Source: an uncultured Sphingomonas sp. (GTDB lineage: Bacteria > Pseudomonadota > Alphaproteobacteria > Sphingomonadales > Sphingomonadaceae). From it: a stretch of DNA of 64,000 bases. Position 1 is the first letter of the stretch, and every line of letters begins with the position of its first letter. The notes under the pieces were generated by a model that was not told the DNA's origin, did no database searches, and saw only the letters and a program-made list of their open reading frames with translations. The position numbers and the translations under genes were made by a program. The stretch covers positions 124,001 to 188,000 of the forward strand of contig NZ_CAKZHV010000067.1 of NCBI RefSeq assembly GCF_936927845.1, in the 5' to 3' direction. This document shows, in pieces, positions 55,934-64,000 of this stretch.

Positions 55934-56934
55934 CCAGCCCAGTGACCAGCGCAATGACCAGCCCGGTGACCAGCAAGACCCCGCCCGCCGAATGGGCACC
56001 CCACGCCGCCGTCTGGATCGGCTTTCCCAGCCACGCCGAGCTCTGGCAGGAGGATCTGGACCAGGCGCGCGACGAGGTCGCCGCTTTTGCCAGCGCCGTC
56101 CACGCCGATGGCGCGGGTGAAACGGTGATCCTGGTCGCCGCCGACGACGAGGCCGCCGCCGCCGCGCGCGATCTCGCTCCGTTCGCCGAGGTGGTGGTGG
56201 AGCCGTTCGGCGACATCTGGCTGCGCGACACCGGCGCGATCATCACCGGCGACGGCGTCGCGCACGATTTCGCCTTCAACGGCTGGGGCGGCAAGTACGA
56301 CCTGCCCGGCGACGACGACGTCGGACAACGGCTCGCCGCCGCGCGCGGACTGTCGGCTGAAACGCACGACTGGGTGCTGGAAGGCGGCGCGATCGACGGC
56401 GACGGCACCGGGACGGTGGTCACGACCGAGCAATGCCTGCTCAACCCCAACCGCAACCCGTCGCTGTCGCGCGAACGGATCGAGCAGCGCTTGCGCGACG
56501 ATCTGGGCTACACCCGCGTCGTCTGGCTCGGCGACGGGCTGCTGGGCGACCATACCGACGGCCATGTCGACAATCTCGCGCGATTCGTCGGCGAGGGTCG
56601 CCTGGCACTCCCGCAGGCGGCGGAGAACGATCCCAATTGGCGCATCTACCAGGACGCCGCCGACCGCGCGCGTGCCGCCGGGCTCCAGGTCGTCCACGTG
56701 CCCTCCCCCGGCCGCGTGCTGCGCGACGAGGAGGTGATCCCGGCGAGCTACATGAACTTCTACATCGGCAACGCCGCCGTCGTGGTGCCGATCTACGGCA
56801 CGCCCAACGACGAGGCCGGTGTCGCGGCGGTGCAGGCGCTGTTCCCGGACCGCCGCGCGGTCGGCCTGCGCGCCGACGCCATCCTGACGGGCGGCGGGAG
56901 TTTCCACTGTATCAGTCAGCAAATCCCGGCGTAG
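55930..56934 (+). CDS. aguA: Agmatine deiminase
   Basis: Converts agmatine to N-carbamoylputrescine, in polyamine synthesis. The 334-aa protein has EWAPHAAVWIGFPSHAELW near the start, EPFGDIWLRDTGAI, FNGWGGKYDLPGDDD, LEGGAIDGDG, GDHTDGHVDN and the nucleophile Cys in TGGGSFHCISQQ near the end; all guanidine-modifying catalytic residues are present. Start GTG 55930 overlaps the previous stop, but an ATG at 55954 is equally possible; the first 16 residues are four VTS-x repeats made by a 12-bp tandem repeat. 3' end runs into a repeat region. Confidence 0.92.
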
Positions 56935-56942
56935 GCGCGTCA

Positions 56943-57188
56943 ATCCCGGCCTAGCCGCGTCGGCGAAGCGACGGCGGCGATGCGCGAAGCGCAAGGCCGC
57001 GATCGGCCGGCGGGTCGGCGCGAGCCGAACCCGTCCGACGTAAAGCGGCGGCTTTGCCGTCGCCCCTCCCGGCTTAGCCGCGTCGGCGAAGCGACGGCGC
57101 CGATGCGCAAAGCGCAAGGCCGGGATCGGCCGGCGGGTCGGCGCGAGCCGAACCCGTCCGACGTAAAGCGGCGGCTCTGCCGTCGCCC
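56943..57188. repeat. Tandem direct repeat, two copies of 123 bp
   Basis: The segment starting TAGCCGCGTCGGCGAAGCGA at 56952 recurs at 57075 with a few mismatches, period 123 bp, and includes GGCGGGTCGGCGCGAGCCG and CCGTCCGACGTAAAGCGGCG in both. Each unit contains internal palindromes. The last 19 bases of the agmatine deiminase gene are also copied just downstream (AATCCCGGCGTAGGCGCGT and AATCCCGGCCTAGCCGCGT). Confidence 0.8.
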
Positions 57189-57282
57189 AGCCGGGCATGG
57201 CGAACCACCCCCTCCGGCAACGTTCGACCCTACCAACCGGGTCACTCGACACCGTCGAGCCCCCCCGCTCACCAAAACCCAC

Positions 57283-57367
57283 CGTCATCCCGGACTTGAT
57301 CCGGGATCCCGCTACCCTCTCCTGCCCTCTCTACGAAGTGGGACCCCGGACCAAGTCCGGGGTGACG
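57283..57367. repeat. Long inverted repeat (sphingomonad intergenic palindrome)
   Basis: CGTCATCCCGGACTTGATCC then GGGATCCC (57283-57310) is nearly complementary to 57340-57367 (GGGACCCCGGACCAAGTCCG then GGGTGACG): 28-bp arms with a few mismatches, loop about 29 bp. Similar GTCATCCCGG palindromes are common between genes in this group. Not a standard terminator. Confidence 0.75.
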
Positions 57368-57572
57368 AGAAAACGCGCTCCATCCGGGCCGACCACGCCC
57401 CACACTCCCGCCACCAACCTTGCACACGCCCCGCAGCGCGCCCATATCTTCCAAGCTATAGTCGCACATCGACGGTTTTTCGGCGCTTTGCGGCCCCCTT
57501 CTTCCTTCCTTCCCTGCAGCTTTGAGCGGCGTGCGCGTCCGTCGATCGGCGCGCCTTCGACGAAGGAAGAAC

Positions 57573-57785
57573 ATGAGCATCACCGGCACCGTCAAATTCT
57601 TCAACCTCGACAAGGGATACGGCTTCATCGCGCCCGATGGCGGCGGGGACGACGCGTTCGTGCACATCTCCGCGGTGGAGCGGTCGGGCATGGCGACACT
57701 CAACCAGAACCAGCGCGTCGGCTACGAGCTGGAACAGGACCGGCGCGGTAAGATGGCGGCGGTGAACCTTACCCACGCCGATTGA
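57573..57785 (+). CDS. Cold-shock domain protein
   Basis: A 70-aa nucleic-acid chaperone of the CspA family. RNP1 is KGYGFIAP and RNP2 is DAFVHISAVE, with the FFN strand before them; length and order are standard. It binds single-stranded RNA/DNA. RBS GAAGGAAG. A long GC-rich leader (about 200 bp from the inverted repeat) fits cold-shock gene control but no boxes are clear. Confidence 0.93.
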   Translation: MSITGTVKFFNLDKGYGFIAPDGGGDDAFVHISAVERSGMATLNQNQRVGYELEQDRRGKMAAVNLTHAD

Positions 57786-57881
57786 GCATCGCGCGGACGG
57801 TGGCCTGCCGGTCGCCGCCCGCGCTCCCCGACAGGTCGGCCTTTCGCCTGCCCGACACCGCCCGTTCGGAGTTCGTGTTCC

Positions 57882-58079
57882 ATGTCGAATGATGCCGCTT
57901 TCTTTCGCCGTCAGGCGATCACCCAGCGGGAGGCGGCGTCCGCTGCCACGCTCGATAACGTGCGCGAACGCTGCGAGCGCGCCGCCGCATCGTGGGACGC
58001 GATGGCCGTGCGCGCCGAGCGCACCGACAAGCTGCGCGCGGATCGCGTGCCCGCCACCCCGCCCCCGGCCGCCGAGTGA
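57882..58079 (+). CDS. Hypothetical 65-aa helical protein
   Basis: Reads MSNDAAFFRRQAITQREAAS, then ATLDNVRERCERAAASWDAM, ending PATPPPAAE. A charged amphipathic helix with an Ala/Pro tail; no membrane segment. A gene of this kind is found in many sphingomonads; function unknown. Its TGA overlaps the next gene's GTG. Confidence 0.65.
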   Translation: MSNDAAFFRRQAITQREAASAATLDNVRERCERAAASWDAMAVRAERTDKLRADRVPATPPPAAE

Positions 58080-58684
58080 CCGCCGCCGCGCTGGCGCTCG
58101 CACCCCGCATCGATCTCTCCCCCGCCGCGCCGCCGCTCGTAGTGGTGGCGTTGCCGTCGATCGAGCGCGACCGCGCGACGACGCTGCTGCTCCGCGGCGC
58201 GCATCGCTTCGGGCAACTGGCGCGCGAGGGCGCGCTCGCCGATCCGTGGCCGAGCGGTGACGGCGCGGGCATTCGCGCGCGCTACGTCGCCAATTGCCTG
58301 CGGGAGCTCGATACCTTTCTCAAAGGTCTGCTCGATCACGCCGCACCGTCGCCATTCGACACAGCGCGCGGCCACAATGCCGCCAACCGCGTCCACGCCG
58401 TGGCGCGGCAATCCGATCGCGCTTCGACGACCACGATCGTCCCCGCCGATGTCGCCCGCCTGCGCGCGCTCGGCCGTTCGCGCGCATGCCTGTGGCATTG
58501 CCACGGCCTCGTCCGCCGCGCCGACCAGAAAAGCGGCGCCTGGATGACCGCGGGCTGGCACGCCCCCGCCTCAAGCGAGCTACGCCGCTACGCGCTCGGC
58601 GAGCGGCTCGCCCCCGTCGGTCGCGACCTGGTCGGCGTCGCGCACTTCTACCACCAGCTCGCGTACAAGGTCGCCCCCGCCTGA
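58076..58684 (+). CDS. Hypothetical 202-aa protein
   Basis: GTG start overlapping the previous stop. Sequence includes PLVVVALPSIERDRATTLLL, then RGAHRFGQLAREGALADPWP, RARYVANCLRELDTFLKGLL and AVGRDLVGVAHFYHQLAYKV. Soluble and helical, no signal peptide, three Cys (NCLREL; ACLWHCH). No family recognised. It is coupled to the 65-aa gene. Confidence 0.55.
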   Translation: MTAAALALAPRIDLSPAAPPLVVVALPSIERDRATTLLLRGAHRFGQLAREGALADPWPSGDGAGIRARYVANCLRELDTFLKGLLDHAAPSPFDTARGHNAANRVHAVARQSDRASTTTIVPADVARLRALGRSRACLWHCHGLVRRADQKSGAWMTAGWHAPASSELRRYALGERLAPVGRDLVGVAHFYHQLAYKVAPA

Positions 58685-58723
58685 TCGCGCGGGCGACCCG
58701 CCCCCTCCCCCTCCTTTGGTCCT

Positions 58724-59593
58724 TCAGCGCGTCGGCACCGGCGTCTCGCCCGAATAATCGTAGAAGCCGCGCCCGCTCTTGCGCCCGTACCAGCCCGCCT
58801 CGACATATTTGATGAGCAGCGGCGCGGGGCGGAACTTCGGATCGCCCGTCCCCTCGAACAGCACCCGCGTGATCTCCAGGCAGGTGTCGAGCCCGATGAA
58901 ATCGGCCAGCGTCAGCGGCCCCATCGGATGGTTGAGCCCCAATTGGCACGCCAGGTCGATGTCGGGGATCGTCGCCACCCCCTCGCCCAGCGCGAAGCAC
59001 GCTTCGTTCAGCATCGGCATCAGCACGCGGTTGACGATGAAGCCCGGCGCGTCGTTCGCACGCACCACCTGCTTGCCGAGCTGGCCTGCGTAGGTTTCGA
59101 TCGTCGCCACCGTCTCGTCGCTCGTCGCGAGGCCACGGATGATCTCGATCAGCCCCATGACCGGCACGGGATTGAAGAAGTGCACGCCGATGAAGCGCGC
59201 CGGGTCGGGCGCCGCCTGCGCCAGTCGCGTGATCGGGATCGACGAGGTGTTGGACGCGAGCACCGCATCCCTGCCCAGCACCTGGCCGGCAGCCGCGAAG
59301 ATCTGACGCTTGATCGCCTCGCGCTCGGTCGCCGCCTCGATCACCAGCGCGCACGGCGCCATCGCGGCCACGTCACCCACGGGCTCGATCCGCCCGAGCA
59401 GCGCGTCGCGCGCTTGTTCGTCGATCTTGCCCTTCTCCACGTCGCGCGCCAGCCGCTTGGCGATCCCCGCCTTGCCCGCCTCGGCGCGCGCCTGGTCGAC
59501 GTCGCTCAGGATCACGCGGTACCCCGCCGCCGCCGACACCTGCGCGATGCCCGCACCCATCTGCCCCGCGCCGATCACGCCCATCGTCTGCAT
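58724..59593 (-). CDS. 3-hydroxybutyryl-CoA dehydrogenase
   Basis: NAD(P)-dependent 3-hydroxyacyl-CoA dehydrogenase of 289 aa (PHB or fatty-acid metabolism). GVIGAGQMGAGIAQ at residues 5-18 is the NAD fold, and SNTSSIPITRLAQ, FIGVHFFNPVPVMGLIEI (catalytic His) and GFIVNRVLMPMLNEA carry the active site. The C-terminal domain ends with GRKSGRGFYDYSG. Normal length for Hbd/PaaH; not fused to enoyl-CoA hydratase, so not FadB. Convergent with a GC-rich stretch, no linked genes. Confidence 0.93.
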   Translation of the reverse strand: MQTMGVIGAGQMGAGIAQVSAAAGYRVILSDVDQARAEAGKAGIAKRLARDVEKGKIDEQARDALLGRIEPVGDVAAMAPCALVIEAATEREAIKRQIFAAAGQVLGRDAVLASNTSSIPITRLAQAAPDPARFIGVHFFNPVPVMGLIEIIRGLATSDETVATIETYAGQLGKQVVRANDAPGFIVNRVLMPMLNEACFALGEGVATIPDIDLACQLGLNHPMGPLTLADFIGLDTCLEITRVLFEGTGDPKFRPAPLLIKYVEAGWYGRKSGRGFYDYSGETPVPTR

Positions 59594-59673
59594 CTACTCG
59601 TTCCTCATCCTCGTGGTTTGGGCGCGCTCTAGCCCGCTTTGCCGCCGCCGCGCCACCGCGCTATCGGTGCCGA

Positions 59674-60684
59674 ATGAGCCTGATCGTTACCGCCTTGCTG
59701 CTCACCGCCAGCCCCACCGTCGCCTCGGTCACGCCCGGCGCGCTCAAGACGTTCGGCGACTGGGCGGTCGGGTGCGACAACGTGCACCGCTGCACGCTCG
59801 CCTCGCTGGCGCCCGAAACCGCGACGGGGCCCGGCTACACGCTCGAGATCGCGCGCGCGGCGGGGCCTGCCGGCGGGTTCGAACTCGCGCTCGGCAACAC
59901 CGGCGACGGCCCGGCGCCGGCCGCGCTGCGCGTCGGCACGGCGCGCTTCGCCCTCACCGGCGACGCGCTCGCGGGCACGAACGCGAACCGCATCGTCGCG
60001 GCGCTCGTCAACGCCCGGACGGTCACGCTGCTGGGACGCACCGGCAAGCCGCTCGGCACGGTCTCGCTCGCCGGCCTGTCGGCCGCACTGCGCTACGCCG
60101 ATGCGGTCCAGCACCGCGTCGATACCGTCACCGCCGCGGTGGCGAAGGGACGCGCGCCCGCCGCGTCGGTCCCGGCCGCCCCGCTCGCCCCCGTCATCCA
60201 CACACGCGCGCCGACCGGCATTCCCGCCCGATTGTCAAGGGGACAGATCGCCGCGATGACGCGCACCGCGCGGTGCGAAGCGCCGCCCAGCCCCGACGTG
60301 GATTGGAGTCCGGTCGTGTCGTCGGTCGGCGGCGGCACCTCGCTCGCGGTGCTGCCCTGCTCGGCGGGCGCGTACAACGTCATCGGCGCTTTGTTCGTCA
60401 TCCGCGGCAATCGCGTCACCCCGGCGCAGACCGACGCCCCCGCCGGGTTCGAGGCGAGCGGCGCCGACCCGGAAACCCGCGTGCCGAGTGTCGTCAACGG
60501 CGCGTTCGAGAACGGCGTGCTGACCAGCTACGCCAAGGGACGCGGCCTCGGCGACTGCGGCGTCTCGCAACGCTTCGCCTGGGACGGCACCCGCCTGCGC
60601 CTGATCGAACAGGCCGAGATGAGCGAGTGCCGCGGCAATCCCAATTTCATCCGCACCTGGACCGCGCGCGTCGAGCGGCCCTGA
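59674..60684 (+). CDS. DUF1176 protein, secreted
   Basis: A 336-aa protein with a signal peptide (1-17). The DUF1176 fold shows paired-Cys strands: DWAVGCDNVHRCTLASLAP, GRGLGDCGVSQRFAWDGTRL and EMSECRGNPNFIRTWTARV, with further Cys in LPCSAGAYN. Proteins of this family are outer-membrane or periplasmic, function unknown. It faces egtD tail-to-tail, 48 bp apart. Confidence 0.82.
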   Translation: MSLIVTALLLTASPTVASVTPGALKTFGDWAVGCDNVHRCTLASLAPETATGPGYTLEIARAAGPAGGFELALGNTGDGPAPAALRVGTARFALTGDALAGTNANRIVAALVNARTVTLLGRTGKPLGTVSLAGLSAALRYADAVQHRVDTVTAAVAKGRAPAASVPAAPLAPVIHTRAPTGIPARLSRGQIAAMTRTARCEAPPSPDVDWSPVVSSVGGGTSLAVLPCSAGAYNVIGALFVIRGNRVTPAQTDAPAGFEASGADPETRVPSVVNGAFENGVLTSYAKGRGLGDCGVSQRFAWDGTRLRLIEQAEMSECRGNPNFIRTWTARVERP

Positions 60685-60707
60685 CGCGGGAAGGCTTGCG
60701 GGTCGCT

Positions 60708-60749
60708 CCGCTCAGGGCGCGGGCCGCGCCGCTCAGGGCGCGGGCCGCT
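60708..60749. repeat. 21-bp tandem duplication at the end of egtD
   Basis: CCGCTCAGGGCGCGGGCCGCG (60708-60728) recurs at 60729-60749 with one mismatch. The second copy contains the egtD stop codon, so the first lies just downstream of the gene. Confidence 0.7.
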
Positions 60750-61710
60750 CCGCCTGCGCTTCGGCCAGGATCACCGCGAACTTGCCCTCGTCGTCGGTCC
60801 ACTCGCGGATCGGCGTCCACCCGCCGCTGCGCAGCAGGATGCGCGCGTCGCGCGGGCCGTATTTGTGGCTGTTCTCGGTGTGGATCGTCTCGCCCGCCGC
60901 GATCTCGAACCCGCGCCCCTCGACCGTGAACGACACGTCGCGCGTCGCCTCCAGGTGCATCTCGATTCGCGCGCGGTCGTCGTTCCAGATCGCGCGGTGG
61001 CGGAATGCGTCGACGGGGATCGTCCCGTTCAGCTCGCGATTGATCCGCTCCAGCAGGTTGAGGTTGAACGCCGCCGTCACGCCCTGCGCATCGTCGTAAG
61101 CCGGGACGAGCACGCCCGCGTCCTTGATCCGGTCCATCCCGATCAACAGCATCGCGCCCTCTCCCAGAGAGGCACGCATCGCGCGCAGCAGGTCGACCGC
61201 GGCGAGCGGGATCAGATTGCCGATCGTCGATCCCGGAAAGAACCCCAGCTTGGGCGCGTCGTGAATCGTGTGCGGCAAGTTGAGCGGCCGCGTGAAATCG
61301 GCCTCGAACGGCAGCACCAGCAATTCGGGGAACGCCGCCGACAGCGTACGCGAACTCTCGCGCAGGAAATCGCCCGAAATATCGATCGGCACGTAAGCGG
61401 ACGGTTCGACGCATTTCAGCAGCGTCGGCGTCTTGGTCGACGATCCCGACCCGAACTCCACCACCGCGCGGCCTTTGCCGGTCAATTGGTGCAGCTCCAG
61501 GCACAATCCTTCGAGCAGCGCGACCTCGGTGCGGGTCGGATAATATTCGGGCAGGTCGGTGATGTCCTCGAACAATTCCGACCCGCGGTGATCGTAGAAC
61601 CAGCGCGCCGGAATCGCGCGCGGACGCCGCGCGAGGCCCGCCAGCACGTCGGCGCGGAACTGCGGGTCGGCGAGGCTCGCCTGCCCGTCTTCGATCTCAG
61701 GCTTCAGCAT
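60733..61710 (-). CDS. egtD: L-histidine N-alpha-methyltransferase (ergothioneine synthesis)
   Basis: Trimethylates histidine to hercynine using S-adenosylmethionine. The 325-aa protein matches EgtD: IPARWFYDHRGSELFEDITD, LPEYYPTRTEVALLEGLC, the SAM-binding VVEFGSGSSTKT, FFPGSTIGNLIPLAAVDLL and DAQGVTAAFNLNLLERINRE. Start 61710 is 1 bp after the egtB stop. With egtB it gives a two-gene ergothioneine pathway. Confidence 0.94.
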   Translation of the reverse strand: MLKPEIEDGQASLADPQFRADVLAGLARRPRAIPARWFYDHRGSELFEDITDLPEYYPTRTEVALLEGLCLELHQLTGKGRAVVEFGSGSSTKTPTLLKCVEPSAYVPIDISGDFLRESSRTLSAAFPELLVLPFEADFTRPLNLPHTIHDAPKLGFFPGSTIGNLIPLAAVDLLRAMRASLGEGAMLLIGMDRIKDAGVLVPAYDDAQGVTAAFNLNLLERINRELNGTIPVDAFRHRAIWNDDRARIEMHLEATRDVSFTVEGRGFEIAAGETIHTENSHKYGPRDARILLRSGGWTPIREWTDDEGKFAVILAEAQAERPAP

Positions 61711-61711
61711 C

Positions 61712-62971
61712 TCACAAATCCTTGGCGAGCCGCACGCCGGTGAACTGCCAGCGCTGATGAGGGTAAAAGAAATTGCGGTAGCACGCGCGCGCGTGGCCGC
61801 GCGGGGTCGCGCAACTGCCGCCGCGCAGCACGAACTGCCCGTTCATGAACTTGCCGTTATATTCGCCGACGGCGCCCTCGACCGCGCGGAAGCCGGGATA
61901 AGGACGGTACGCGCTGCCGGTCCATTCCCACACGTCGCCGAAGAACGCCGGGCCATCCGCCGCCGGGCGTGGCTCGACCGCGCCGCCACGGTCCATCTGG
62001 TTGCCGCCCGCCGCATCATGCGCCGCCGCCGCCGCTTCCCACTCGAACTCGGTCGGCAATCGCGCGCCCGCCCAGGTGGCATAGGCATCCGCTTCGTAGA
62101 AGCTGACGTGCGTCACCGGCGCGGCGGGATCAACCGCGCGCCGCCCGTCCAGCCCGAAGCGGGTCCATACGCCATCGCGCTGTTCCCAATAAAGCGGCGC
62201 GGTGATCCCTTCGCGCTGCACCCAGCCCCATCCGTCCGACAACCACAATCGCGGGTCGCGGTAGCCGCCATCGGCGATGAAGCGCTGCCACTCGCCGTTG
62301 GTGACCGTCCGGTCGGCGATCGCGTGCGCGGGGATCAGCGCGCGGTGACGCGGCCCCTCGCAATCGAATGCGAAGCCCTGCCCGTCGTGACCGATCTCGA
62401 CCACGCGCTCCGCGCTCTCGATCCAGCGGACGGCACCGGGCATCGCGACCGGCACCTTGGGCGCCGCCGGCCAGATCGCGGGTTCGAGCGGATTTTCGCT
62501 CATCAGATGCAGGATGTCGGTGACGAGCAGCTCCTGATGCTGCTCCTCGTGATGGCAGCCGAGCGCCACCAGCTCGGTCGCGGCCGGGGGCAGATCGCCC
62601 AGCGCGTCCAGCAACGCCGCATCAACCGCGGCGCGATACGCCAGCACCTCGTCCAGCGTCGGCCGCGTCACCATCCCGCGCCGCCCGCGCGCGTGGCGGC
62701 GGCCTTCGGCCTCGTAATAACTGTTGAACAGGAACGGGAAGCGCTCGTCGTGCAACCGGTACCCCGCGACGTGATCGCGCAGCACGAACGTCTCGAAGAA
62801 CCAGGTGGTGTGCGCCAGATGCCATTTCGCCGGGCTGGCATCGTCCATCGACTGCACCGTCGCATCGGCGTCGGACAAGGGCGCGACCAGCGCTTCGCTC
62901 AGCCCGCGCACCGCGGCGAACCGGCGCGCGAGATCGCCGGCCGTATCACGTGATTGGCGTTGCGGTTCCAT
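61712..62971 (-). CDS. egtB: Hercynine oxygenase EgtB
   Basis: Iron-dependent sulfoxide synthase joining cysteine or gamma-Glu-Cys to hercynine. The 419-aa protein has a DinB-like N-terminal domain with HLAHTTWFFETFVL and the iron triad LGCHHEEQHQELL (H-x3-H-x-E type), then an FGE-sulfatase domain with LPTEFEWEAAAAA, FFGDVWEWTGSAYRPYPGF and RGGSCATPRGHARACYRNFF. Start at 62971 follows GGGGAG by six bases; a TTG extension is less likely. No egtC is adjacent. Confidence 0.94.
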   Translation of the reverse strand: MEPQRQSRDTAGDLARRFAAVRGLSEALVAPLSDADATVQSMDDASPAKWHLAHTTWFFETFVLRDHVAGYRLHDERFPFLFNSYYEAEGRRHARGRRGMVTRPTLDEVLAYRAAVDAALLDALGDLPPAATELVALGCHHEEQHQELLVTDILHLMSENPLEPAIWPAAPKVPVAMPGAVRWIESAERVVEIGHDGQGFAFDCEGPRHRALIPAHAIADRTVTNGEWQRFIADGGYRDPRLWLSDGWGWVQREGITAPLYWEQRDGVWTRFGLDGRRAVDPAAPVTHVSFYEADAYATWAGARLPTEFEWEAAAAAHDAAGGNQMDRGGAVEPRPAADGPAFFGDVWEWTGSAYRPYPGFRAVEGAVGEYNGKFMNGQFVLRGGSCATPRGHARACYRNFFYPHQRWQFTGVRLAKDL

Positions 62972-63023
62972 GATCAACTCCCCGCCGCCAACCTAGCCGT
63001 GTCACCCAGCACACTAAGCTATG

Positions 63024-63581
63024 TTAACGGTTTGCCCCTGCCACCCACAGAACGTCGCCACCGGCCGATTGGTTCACCGCACGCGACGCGACGAACAGGA
63101 AATCGGACAAGCGATTGATATAGGCCAGGGCTTGCGGGTTCGCGGCCGGTCCCATCGCGACCACCGAGCGCTCCGCGCGCCGCACGATCGCGCGCGCGAG
63201 ATGCAGCGCCGCCGCCGCGCCGCCGGGCAGTACGAAACTGGTCAGCGGCGGCACGTTCGCGTTCAGCGCGTCGATCTCCGCCTCCAGCCGCGCGACCTGC
63301 GCCGGCACGATCCGCAACACCATCTCGCTGGGGCTGAAATCCTCGCCCGGCGTCGCCAGATCGGCGCCAAGGTCGAACAGGTCGTTCTGTATCCGCGTCA
63401 GCGCCACGCGCACGTCCGCGTCCGCCAGGGCGGCAATCGCCACGCCGATCGCGCTGTTCGCCTCGTCGACGTCGCCCATCGCCTGCAACCGCGCGTCGGC
63501 CTTCGACACGCGACTGCCGTCGACCAGCCCGGTCTCGCCCGTGTCCCCCGTGCGCGTGTAGATGCGGTTGAGCTTGACCAA
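63024..63581 (-). CDS. Cob(I)alamin adenosyltransferase, PduO type
   Basis: Makes adenosylcobalamin from cob(I)alamin and ATP. The 185-aa helical-bundle protein has the PduO pattern MVKLNRIYTRTGDTGETGLV (ATP-binding), SKADARLQAMGDVDEANSAIG, TRIQNDLFDLGADLATPG, and INRLSDFLFVASRAVN with the conserved Arg/Asp. It lies directly downstream of the HIG1-like gene (4 bp) and upstream of egtB. Confidence 0.93.
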   Translation of the reverse strand: MVKLNRIYTRTGDTGETGLVDGSRVSKADARLQAMGDVDEANSAIGVAIAALADADVRVALTRIQNDLFDLGADLATPGEDFSPSEMVLRIVPAQVARLEAEIDALNANVPPLTSFVLPGGAAAALHLARAIVRRAERSVVAMGPAANPQALAYINRLSDFLFVASRAVNQSAGGDVLWVAGANR

Positions 63582-63584
63582 GTC

Positions 63585-63818
63585 TCAGGTACGCCCGGCC
63601 GCCGCGAGCAGCAGCACGCACACCAGGATCGCCGCCGCCTGGAACATGATGCGCTGCTGCATCATCCGGTTCGACTTGAGCTGTCCCGCGGTCGGTCCCT
63701 CGCCCTCGTCGCGCACTTGCGCCGATTGCTCCTGAAGAAAGGAGATGATGCCGCGGACCAGCGCGACCACCGTGGCGAGCATCGCCGCGACGAGCAGGAT
63801 GACGAGAAAGGTGTTCAT
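63585..63818 (-). CDS. HIG1-domain twin-helix membrane protein
   Basis: A 77-aa protein with two membrane helices (1-27 and 58-75) and the HIG1-like core GQLKSNRMMQQRIMFQAAAI between them. Related proteins associate with respiratory complexes in alphaproteobacteria. Start ATG 63818. It precedes the PduO-type gene by 4 bp, so the two may be co-transcribed. Confidence 0.8.
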   Translation of the reverse strand: MNTFLVILLVAAMLATVVALVRGIISFLQEQSAQVRDEGEGPTAGQLKSNRMMQQRIMFQAAAILVCVLLLAAAGRT

Positions 63819-63827
63819 GCCCCCAAT

Positions 63828-64000
63828 CTAGGTACGGAACGCGCCTTTTGGAAGCTGACCGCGCCGCAAATCGTCCGCCAGCGCGCGCCCGTCCACGCCG
63901 CCTTCGCGCAGGCTCGCCAGCGTCGGCGCGCCGTGCCGCTTCGCCAGCCGCTCGCCGTCCGGCCCCGCGAGCAACTCATGGTGATGATAACGCGGCGTCG
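63828..64000 (-). CDS. gluQ: Glutamyl-Q tRNA(Asp) synthetase, C-terminal part
   Basis: Partial gene entering from the right edge. The last 57 codons read TPRYHHHELLAGPDGERLAK, then RHGAPTLASLREGGVDGRAL and end with TAG at 63828-63830. The H-x2-x2-L-L-x-G-P-D-G-x-R-L-A-K-R (KLSKR-like) element and RHGAPTLAxLR tail match GluQ/YadB. It would modify queuosine in tRNA(Asp). Confidence 0.8.
   Translation of the reverse strand, partial: TPRYHHHELLAGPDGERLAKRHGAPTLASLREGGVDGRALADDLRRGQLPKGAFRT

Larger units (their letters stand above)
56935..57572. other. 638-bp repeat-rich intergenic region
   Basis: No gene is supported. It holds a two-copy 123-bp tandem repeat (56943-57188) and a long inverted repeat (57283-57367), then the leader of the cold-shock gene. 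Short frames on both strands here are low-complexity translations of the repeats. Confidence 0.6.

Overview
The window is high-GC (roughly two thirds G+C by eye) alphaproteobacterial chromosome, most likely Sphingomonas or a close sphingomonad. The evidence is a gene-transfer-agent-like (GTA) cluster of alphaproteobacterial type, several small conserved genes typical of sphingomonads, many secreted peptidases and a TonB-type protein, and TTGAC-type promoters with 17-bp spacing. Nearly every open frame not listed here is a mirror or off-frame shadow caused by the high GC.

Layout. 1-9.6 kb: housekeeping genes (msrA, galE, a CitE/HpcH-type lyase, a PAP2 phosphatase, an old-yellow-enzyme oxidoreductase, a ModE-like regulator, a DUF2585 protein, an isoprenylcysteine-methyltransferase-like membrane protein, gshA, an OmpA-type porin). 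9.7-20.5 kb: a GTA cluster, all on the minus strand behind a good sigma70-like promoter. It is a relic: the terminase has an in-frame amber codon, one deletion joins terminase to the second half of the portal gene, and another joins the tail-assembly gene (g10) to the end of the g12 gene and removes the tape measure. 20.7-29.4 kb: a class II photolyase gene with an in-frame amber codon, a GH3 glycosidase, a type-B carboxylesterase, an HNH protein and an M13 metallopeptidase.

29,376-32,599 is a 3.2-kb IS1-family-like transposon with 22-bp perfect inverted ends and an 8-bp target duplication. It is inserted in the 3' end of the M13 peptidase gene. It carries, beside the transposase, an Rmf/CrpP-like small protein, a small basic protein, an unrecognised 218-aa protein and an HTH-ImmA/IrrE protein. 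The transposase promoter is overlapped by a perfect palindrome, which suggests a stress-switchable repressor-protease controlling transposition.

32.8-47.2 kb: an ABC-2 exporter whose ATPase gene carries a frameshift, an M16 peptidase, a MarR-regulated tripartite drug-efflux operon (outer-membrane lipoprotein, EmrA-like, EmrB-like), a kynureninase/tryptophan dioxygenase pair, a TonB-like protein and two different L,D-transpeptidase-fold proteins. 47.3-51.1 kb: an operon of a chorismate mutase-like protein, an unusual DegT-type aminotransferase fused to a flavoprotein oxygenase-like domain, and a family-2 glycosyltransferase. 51.4-64 kb: rpsD, S9 and M28 peptidases, agmatine deiminase, repeats, a cold-shock protein, 3-hydroxyacyl-CoA dehydrogenase, a DUF1176 protein, the ergothioneine genes egtD and egtB, a PduO-type cobalamin adenosyltransferase, a HIG1-like membrane protein and the 3' end of gluQ.

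At least six loci carry disruptive changes (two amber codons, one frameshift, two fusion deletions, one transposon insertion). This is either recent gene decay or, for the point changes, sequencing error. No tRNA, rRNA or CRISPR array was recognised.
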